The notes beneath the pieces were generated by a model. That model made no database searches. It worked only from the letters and a program-made list of their open reading frames with translations, and was not told where the DNA came from. DNA of 10,918 nt from Capsulimonas sp. (GTDB lineage Bacteria > Armatimonadota > Armatimonadia > Armatimonadales > Capsulimonadaceae): positions 1 through 10,918 of the forward strand of contig JAOQAA010000165.1 of assembly GCA_025963815.1 (NCBI GenBank), written 5' to 3'. Both the position numbers and the translations under genes were made by a program. Numbering within the stretch: position 1 is the stretch's first letter; the number at the start of each line of letters is the position of its first letter. This document shows positions 6,309 through 10,918 of the stretch, one piece after another.

Positions 6309-7136
6309 TTACGATTTTGGATCCAGCGGGATATTCTTGAACTCCCGCCACTCGTAAGAACGTGTCTGAAATACGATCTTCTGGACATCCCCCAACTGCA
6401 TCCCGGGGAAGCTGATCGTCTGTGTGTACATCCTTCCTGAGAGTTCGCCGGCAAGTTTAACGCCGGGGTGAAGACGCCCCTGCCGGTCCATGGCGGCGAA
6501 GCGGCTTTGATAATCGGCGCCGACATTGGTATTCGAAAGAGTAAACCCAACGGAGTTGTTCAATTGACTTGGCGGTGAAATTCCCAGAGTGATTGATTTC
6601 GCGCCCCATGGCCGCGTGATGAAGCGTACGCCTCCGCCGCCTCCAGGAGCGATCTCCGCTATCGACTTCCAGGATTTGCCGGCTACTCCGACGCGGATCG
6701 ATGCGGCGTGAAGCCTGCTGGGGAATGTCGCCGCGATCCCAAGGGCGCTGGGGCGGCGTGATTGAAAAGTAACCCATCGGTCGAACGAGTGAGACCCTGG
6801 AGCGGTGATTTGAACGGTGGCGTTGTTTGGGATTCCCACGCAGCGAAAGACAAAATCGCGCGCCTTATCATCACCTTGCGCGAGAAGAGGCTTCGATTTT
6901 GGCCGCGACGGAGCGTGGGAGATCGGCGCCCCCTGAGCGCTCCACCAATGCTGTCCGTCGGATGGGCTGTACGAGACGCCAACTAGCTGAACTTTCCCGC
7001 CGCCGGAGTATCGGACCTCGCTCGTTCCATTCGTCTGGGGGGCAGCCTTCTGTTCTTTTGCGTCCAGCGGCGGCGCGGCCGGGGCGAAAAGGCTCAGAGC
7101 CAGAATGGCCGCCCAAACGCCCCATTTATCATGCAT
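6309..7136 (-). CDS. Exported stand-alone copy of the M56 sensor domain (YEWREF family), copy 1
   Basis: A 275-residue protein: signal peptide about 1-26 (core VWAAILALSLFA, LDA-KE cleavage-type site), then one domain spanning the rest. The domain aligns end to end with residues about 369-598 of the M56 protease encoded at 8825-10621 and with the protein at 7940-8791. Shared landmarks are YSGGGKVQLVGV near the start, WWSA, ARDFVF, a central SIRVGVA strand, SITLGIS, RFAAMDRQG, and the closing KIVFQxRxYEWREFKNIPL, with YEWREF at 261-266. It has no protease, transmembrane or enzymatic motif. GGAGAG lies 8 nt before the ATG at 7136. It is clearly closer to the 7940-8791 copy than to the protease domain, so a stand-alone form probably duplicated after separating from the protease. 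Proposed role: free binding partner, decoy or ligand presenter for the sensor; not demonstrated. Confidence 0.85.
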   Translation of the reverse strand: MHDKWGVWAAILALSLFAPAAPPLDAKEQKAAPQTNGTSEVRYSGGGKVQLVGVSYSPSDGQHWWSAQGAPISHAPSRPKSKPLLAQGDDKARDFVFRCVGIPNNATVQITAPGSHSFDRWVTFQSRRPSALGIAATFPSRLHAASIRVGVAGKSWKSIAEIAPGGGGGVRFITRPWGAKSITLGISPPSQLNNSVGFTLSNTNVGADYQSRFAAMDRQGRLHPGVKLAGELSGRMYTQTISFPGMQLGDVQKIVFQTRSYEWREFKNIPLDPKS

Positions 7137-7183
7137 TCCTCGAACTCTCCATCTCTTGTGCTGGACGTGTGTCGCCGGCGCGC

Positions 7184-7828
7184 TTACGGCGTCAGCGATA
7201 TGCGGACTTCCTTGCCTTTATGGAGGCTCCAGTTCTTGAGTGTGACAACGAGATCCTTCGGCGTCATCCCCGACGAGACGGCGAAGAGGAGGGTGATTTT
7301 TTCGCCCGATCCGGGCAAGAGGGGTTTTGTGACCCAGCCGCCATGCGAGAGCATGTCGCAGACAATAGGCGGATACGAGTTGCTCTCGTTGTCGGTCAGG
7401 GCGGTCTTTTGATCGTCGCTGTAGAAGTCGAGCTGCTCCGTCGCCTTTGCCTGGGCGTTCTTCGCATAACAATCGATGGCGACGAAAGTAAGGCCCTGTT
7501 TTGGAGTAAACGTGTGCGAGGCGTCGTCGTACTCCGCGTCGGAATGCCACTTGGCATAGTCCTGTTCACTCGACGGGACCTTCAGGGTGTAAGAATCGAC
7601 TTGCTGAAATCCTATCACCTGAAAGCGCCACTGCCCGGTGAAGAGCATGTCGCCGACCTTGCCCTTTAGGCCCTCGACCTGGTTCGCTCCGCCGGCAGGC
7701 TTCGCCGGCTTGGCCTTGCTCGGCTTAGGCTTCGCTTTGGCGTCAGCGATGGAGAGAGGGGAGAACGCCGCGCAGGCGGCGAGGGCGGCGCACAGGAACG
7801 CGGCGCTTCGGAGTGAGATGACTTTCAA
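7184..7828 (-). CDS. Exported DUF4352-like protein, possible lipoprotein
   Basis: A 214-residue protein. The N-terminus has a hydrophobic core (AAFLCAALAAC) ending in LAAC, which fits a lipobox with Cys19; an alternative signal-peptidase I site follows ADA at about residue 30. A Lys/Pro/Ala-rich linker (31-46) leads to a single domain from about 58 to 214. That domain opens with GDMLFTGQWRFQVIGF, has TFVAIDCYAKNA in the middle (114-125) and ends with a GEKITLLFAV strand and LVVTLKN. This pattern fits the immunoglobulin-like DUF4352 fold, common in exported proteins of unknown role. The start is TTG at 7828, since the next Met is at residue 60 and would remove the signal; AAGGA lies 7 nt upstream. 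It sits between the two YEWREF genes, 47 nt from the downstream one, so it is probably part of the same locus. Confidence 0.82.
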   Translation of the reverse strand: MKVISLRSAAFLCAALAACAAFSPLSIADAKAKPKPSKAKPAKPAGGANQVEGLKGKVGDMLFTGQWRFQVIGFQQVDSYTLKVPSSEQDYAKWHSDAEYDDASHTFTPKQGLTFVAIDCYAKNAQAKATEQLDFYSDDQKTALTDNESNSYPPIVCDMLSHGGWVTKPLLPGSGEKITLLFAVSSGMTPKDLVVTLKNWSLHKGKEVRISLTP

Positions 7829-7835
7829 CGGAGAG

Positions 7836-7840
7836 TCCTT
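7836..7840 (-). promoter_or_regulatory. Ribosome binding site supporting a TTG start
   Basis: AAGGA on the minus strand lies 7 nt before the TTG at 7828. No ATG or GTG lies near enough to keep the signal peptide, so this site decides the start. Confidence 0.6.
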
Positions 7841-7939
7841 TCTTCAGCCCCTATCTTACTGGTTGTGGGCTATGGCGCGATGCGAATGCGTCCCTATTTT
7901 GCATTGAGCCCTAACAATCCTGCGCGCGGCTTGGAATTA

Positions 7940-8791
7940 TTACTTTGGCTCCAGCGGAATATCGTGAAATTCGCGCCATTCATAGGGACGTATTTGGAAA
8001 ACGATTTTCTGGATGTCCGCAAGATTGATATCTTTGAAATTGATCGTCTGGACCACCTCGGAACCAGTGAGTTCGGCATACAAAATATTTGCTGCGTGGA
8101 TGTGTCCCTGACGATCGACTGCGGCAAAGCGAGTCTGATAGTTCATCCCGAGATCGGAGTTTATCACCGTAAATCTGGGGCGTCCGTGGAGCATAGTTGC
8201 TGAGAAGATGCCGAGTGTTATGCTGGTAGCGCCCCAAGGCTGCCTGCTCATCCGAAGACCAACGCGGCTGGACGGGCTCAAGTTGCCGATAGAGGTCCAG
8301 GCTTTTTTCGCGATCCCTATCCGGATCGACGCCGTGCGGCTGCCAAGTGGGAAGGTCGCCGCGACACGCATCGCACTCGCTTTGTGACGCATCACGGGAA
8401 TCCAGTCGTCGGAAGACTGCGATCCCAACACATCTATCACTACGGCGGCGTCCATGGGTAAGCCCGTACGGACGAAGACGAACTCACGAGCGATTGACTG
8501 ATTATTCTCAAGAAGGTGGGGCCTGAAGTCGGCGCGCGCAGGAGCATGCGGGAGCGCCGCGCCACTGGCGCTCCACCAGCTCTGTCCCTCCGCGGGGCTC
8601 ACGGCGACGCCGATGAGCTGCACCTTGCCCCCGCCCGAGTAACGGACCACGCTCGTCGTTCGGACGGTATTCTGACCCTTTGCTTCCAACCGCTGTGTGG
8701 CGGCCAGACCGAAAACGCACTGCACCAGAACAACGACGCCCCCTGGCCACACGGCGTTCATTGCCCTGATCTTCTCACGATTTGTCAGCAC
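7940..8791 (-). CDS. Exported stand-alone copy of the M56 sensor domain (YEWREF family), copy 2
   Basis: A 283-residue protein with a signal peptide at about 1-37 (basic NREKIR start, core VVVLVQCVFGLAA), followed by one domain homologous to the C-terminal part of the M56 protease just upstream. Landmarks are YSGGGKVQLIGV, WWSASG, AREFVF, SIRIGIA, a Trp-Gly-Ala-x-SITLGI strand, RFAAVDRQG, and KIVFQIRPYEWREF near the end (YEWREF at 270-275). I chose the GTG at 8791, which has AAAGGA 8 nt upstream and supplies the positive charges of the signal peptide; the ATG at 8761 would remove them. It lies 33 nt after the protease gene, so cotranscription is very likely. The 148-nt region downstream up to the next start holds only the next gene's leader. 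Function as sensor-accessory or ligand-binding protein is inferred from homology and position. Confidence 0.85.
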   Translation of the reverse strand: MLTNREKIRAMNAVWPGGVVVLVQCVFGLAATQRLEAKGQNTVRTTSVVRYSGGGKVQLIGVAVSPAEGQSWWSASGAALPHAPARADFRPHLLENNQSIAREFVFVRTGLPMDAAVVIDVLGSQSSDDWIPVMRHKASAMRVAATFPLGSRTASIRIGIAKKAWTSIGNLSPSSRVGLRMSRQPWGATSITLGIFSATMLHGRPRFTVINSDLGMNYQTRFAAVDRQGHIHAANILYAELTGSEVVQTINFKDINLADIQKIVFQIRPYEWREFHDIPLEPK

Positions 8792-8799
8792 TGCTATTA

Positions 8800-8805
8800 T
8801 CCTTT
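8800..8805 (-). promoter_or_regulatory. Ribosome binding site supporting a GTG start
   Basis: AAAGGA on the minus strand, 8 nt before the GTG at 8791. The alternative ATG at 8761 has only weaker purine tracts (GAGAAG, AGGG) upstream. Confidence 0.55.
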
Positions 8806-8824
8806 CGCTCCTTGCTGACGGCGT

Positions 8825-10621
8825 CTATTTCTGAGGCTCCAGCGGCAGGTTTTTGAACTCGCGCCATTCGTACGGACGCGCCTGAAATACAATCTTCTTC
8901 ACATCCGAAATCTTCATCCCCTCAAAGTGGAGCGATTGCATTTGTGTCGTTCCGGAGACCCCGCTGCTTGTTCCCTTTCCGACATGAACGATATTGTGTT
9001 GATCGATAGCCACCACGCGTGTCGCTCCGTCCACAACAGTATTCGTGACGGTGAGCCCTGCGCTTCCAGAAAACAAGCTTAGATCGGAAACTCCGATCGT
9101 CACGTTGTGTCCGCGCCAGGATAGTGATCCCATACTCAGACCCCACGGGTCGAATTCATTCAGAGGTTCCCATGGGCCGGCCGCCAGACCAACACGAACT
9201 GAGGTTGTACGCGTGTCGCTGGGAAGCAGGGCGTTAACGGCGACTGTCGTTACGTCTTTGCTGGCGTTGGTCCACATTCCGCCGGATGTTTCACCCGGGA
9301 CGTCTGTCGCGATGCCGGCGTCGATTGGCGCGCCAATCACACGAAAGGCGAATTCACGCGCCGTATATTTCCCTGTGAACCCCAAACTACCATGGGGGTT
9401 TGTGTCGATCGGCGGCGCGCTTAGGCGCTTGCCACCGGCATTCCACCAGGTCTTTCCTGGAGCAGGGTATTCGGTGATTCCAAGAAGCTCAACCCTGCCG
9501 CCGGTGTAAACGACCTCACTTGTTGGAGCTGTGTCCGAATCTGCCGCTTCTTCTTTCGCCGCCAGACGCAGCGCGGAGATCGGCAGGACAATCGCCAGCG
9601 CCAGCAGCATCCCGCTGATCGCCCATTTTCGGGTGATCGCTCGGCGGCTCAATCCACTGGCTAGCACGGCTCTGATTCTTCCTTCGGTCTCGTTGGGCAG
9701 CGCCATGGCGATGGCGGCGCGCGGCGGCCTGGCGCCTTCCGGGATCGAGCGCAGCACATCGATCAGGCGCTGGGCGTAGTCGGCGGGGGCGACACCGGCG
9801 TTCAGCACGCAGTCGTCGCAGGCGCGCTCGCTGGTCTCGCGGATTTGCCGCGTCGCCATCCAGACCAGGGGATGGAACCAGTAAAGCGCGCACATGATCT
9901 GCGTCGCGATCCGGGTCGGCCAGTCCCAGCGCTGGATGTGGGCGAACTCATGGAGCAGCGCGGCGCGGACGCACTCGTCCGGCCAGTCTGCCGATTGCGA
10001 GGGAAGCAGCACGATCGGCCGCCGGGCGCCCCACATAATCGGCGCTGCAATCCCGCTGCGCGCATCGGCGACACAGACCTCGATATGACGTGCGATCCGC
10101 ATGCTCGCTTGGGCCTCCTGAGCGATGCGCGTCATTCGACCATCCAGCGCGTGGCTGTTGCGCCATGCCTGGTCCACCAGACGCAGCCCCACGGCGATTT
10201 GAACGACGATCCACAGTGTCCCAGTCAGCCATACCAAGCCAAGAACGAACGGCCAGTTCCAGGGCCGCCGATCGTTCGACAGCGCGGAGTGGGAGCCTTG
10301 TTCGATTTTGGAACTCGCAATGGCGGGCGCCATCTCGTGAGCGTCATTGGATGAGACTGGAGACACGGCGCTGGGCTGCGTCATCAATTTTACAATCGGC
10401 GAAGCGGCCGCGCTCGAAAGAGGAGCCCGAACGCGCCATGCCGGCCCAAGGACGGAAAGAAGCGGCAGAACGAGCGCGCCGGCCAGCGCCGTCGTCCAGA
10501 GAATATTGCGCGCGGACGCCGATGCGCGGCGAAGCAAGAAGTTCAGCGCGAAGGCGCTTATCAGAAGAATCGTAATCTTGCCGAGCAGCATGGGAGCGCT
10601 CTGCATCGAGAATTCCATCAT
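8825..10621 (-). CDS. BlaR1-like M56 membrane metalloprotease with a YEWREF sensor domain
   Basis: A 598-residue signal transducer of the BlaR1/MecR1 type (peptidase M56). Four membrane segments are visible at about 13-30, 40-60, 124-146 and 334-352. The cytoplasmic protease lies before the last one, with the zinc motif HEFAH at 224-228 and the third ligand candidate Glu265 in ERACDD. In the family, an outside signal activates the protease, which leads to loss of the BlaI repressor. The C-terminal region (about 369-598) should be outside the membrane. Here it is not the penicillin-binding domain of BlaR1: I see no SxxK or KTG set, but a beta-rich, Trp-rich domain closing with RPYEWREF at 582-589. 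The same domain occurs as free exported proteins in the next genes. The ATG at 10621 overlaps the repressor gene by 4 nt. The signal it senses is unknown. Confidence 0.92.
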   Translation of the reverse strand: MMEFSMQSAPMLLGKITILLISAFALNFLLRRASASARNILWTTALAGALVLPLLSVLGPAWRVRAPLSSAAASPIVKLMTQPSAVSPVSSNDAHEMAPAIASSKIEQGSHSALSNDRRPWNWPFVLGLVWLTGTLWIVVQIAVGLRLVDQAWRNSHALDGRMTRIAQEAQASMRIARHIEVCVADARSGIAAPIMWGARRPIVLLPSQSADWPDECVRAALLHEFAHIQRWDWPTRIATQIMCALYWFHPLVWMATRQIRETSERACDDCVLNAGVAPADYAQRLIDVLRSIPEGARPPRAAIAMALPNETEGRIRAVLASGLSRRAITRKWAISGMLLALAIVLPISALRLAAKEEAADSDTAPTSEVVYTGGRVELLGITEYPAPGKTWWNAGGKRLSAPPIDTNPHGSLGFTGKYTAREFAFRVIGAPIDAGIATDVPGETSGGMWTNASKDVTTVAVNALLPSDTRTTSVRVGLAAGPWEPLNEFDPWGLSMGSLSWRGHNVTIGVSDLSLFSGSAGLTVTNTVVDGATRVVAIDQHNIVHVGKGTSSGVSGTTQMQSLHFEGMKISDVKKIVFQARPYEWREFKNLPLEPQK

Positions 10622-10918
10622 TCGTCGGTTCCTCCCGTCGTCTCGTCTTGAAGGCGCTCGCCCTTGGCCTCTTCCGCCCGAGTCTGGTGAATGAGTTCCT
10701 CCAATCGCCCAAGCTCGTCTTCAGTTGGCCGCGCGTGCTGGTTCGCGAGCAGGGTCGCCACGGCGCGCTCCACACTGCCGCCGAAAAACGTCTGAACGAC
10801 ATTGTCAATCGCCGACTTCGCGACTGTGGTCCAGCTTTCCGTCGGCGTATAGACATACTTCGATCCGACTTCCGTGTGGCTGATCTGTCCCTTTTCCTCC
10901 AGAATCCGCAGAAACGTC
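10618..10918 (-). CDS. BlaI/MecI-family repressor, C-terminal part (cut by right window edge)
   Basis: The minus strand is open from the window edge to a TGA at 10618-10620 and encodes the last 99 residues. The visible part starts TFLRILEEKGQISHTEVGS followed by KYVYTP, which matches the end of the recognition helix and the wing of BlaI-type winged-helix repressors. It continues with the dimerisation region AKSAIDNVVQTFFGGSVERAVATLL and a Glu/Arg-rich tail. Family members are about 120-130 residues, so roughly the first quarter is missing, including most of the DNA-binding helices. The stop overlaps the protease start as ATGA, the typical layout of a repressor paired with its M56 antirepressor. 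The promoter and operator should lie beyond the right edge. Confidence 0.92.
   Translation of the reverse strand, partial: TFLRILEEKGQISHTEVGSKYVYTPTESWTTVAKSAIDNVVQTFFGGSVERAVATLLANQHARPTEDELGRLEELIHQTRAEEAKGERLQDETTGGTDE
10631..10635 (-). promoter_or_regulatory. Ribosome binding site of the M56 protease gene
   Basis: GGAGG on the minus strand, 9 nt before the ATG at 10621, inside the end of the repressor gene. It supports the first of the two adjacent ATG codons (10621 and 10618) as the start. Confidence 0.65.

Noticed and set aside
6827..7669. 280-codon open frame on the plus strand
   Set aside because: It spans parts of two minus-strand genes and the gap between them, has Arg-rich low-information content and no start site, and opposes both well-supported signal-peptide proteins.
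9845..10354. 169-codon plus-strand frame opposite the M56 gene
   Set aside because: It lies antisense to the HExxH protease region, and its product has no domain features.
8825..10918. Beta-lactam resistance locus
   Set aside because: The BlaI/M56 pair is real, but the sensor domain is not penicillin-binding and no beta-lactamase or penicillin-binding protein gene is in the window.

Overview
All ten complete and two partial genes that I can support lie on the minus strand, so the window reads right to left as co-oriented transcription units with short gaps. Base composition is fairly GC-rich by eye. The gene set points to a free-living bacterium with a large genome: a BlaI/M56 pair with a non-beta-lactam sensor, double-domain YbjQ-like proteins, a DUF72 protein, enterobacterial-type phosphoglucomutase, and two REP-type palindromic elements. 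This mix would fit Armatimonadota (for example Capsulimonas) or a neighbouring phylum. The placement is an impression from protein style, not a search result.

Right part (10918 to about 5294): the 3' end of a BlaI/MecI-type repressor gene overlaps by 4 nt (ATGA) a BlaR1-like M56 membrane metalloprotease. Downstream in the same direction come four genes for exported proteins. Two of them (7940-8791 and 6309-7136) are stand-alone copies of the protease's C-terminal extracellular domain, ending in the same YEWREF signature. Between them lies a DUF4352-like lipoprotein or secreted protein, and after them a secreted protein built from two copies of a Gly/Asp-rich beta-type module. I read this as an envelope-sensing and response locus whose sensor domain has been copied into free exported proteins. 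This is the most unusual feature of the window.

Middle (5293 to 3280): a 126-nt gap with a small hairpin and a possible promoter, then pgm (alpha-D-glucose phosphoglucomutase, all catalytic motifs intact), then a 166-bp palindromic element whose arms each carry a hairpin with compensatory base changes.

Left part (3279 to 1): a small exported Pro-rich protein, two adjacent genes each encoding two YbjQ-like domains (four domains in a row), and a second, unrelated 153-bp palindromic element fitting exactly between a stop codon and the next gene. That next gene encodes a DUF72 (YecE-like) protein, overlapping by 8 nt an exported ankyrin-repeat protein cut by the window edge.

No tRNA, rRNA, CRISPR array, insertion-sequence transposase or integrase is visible.
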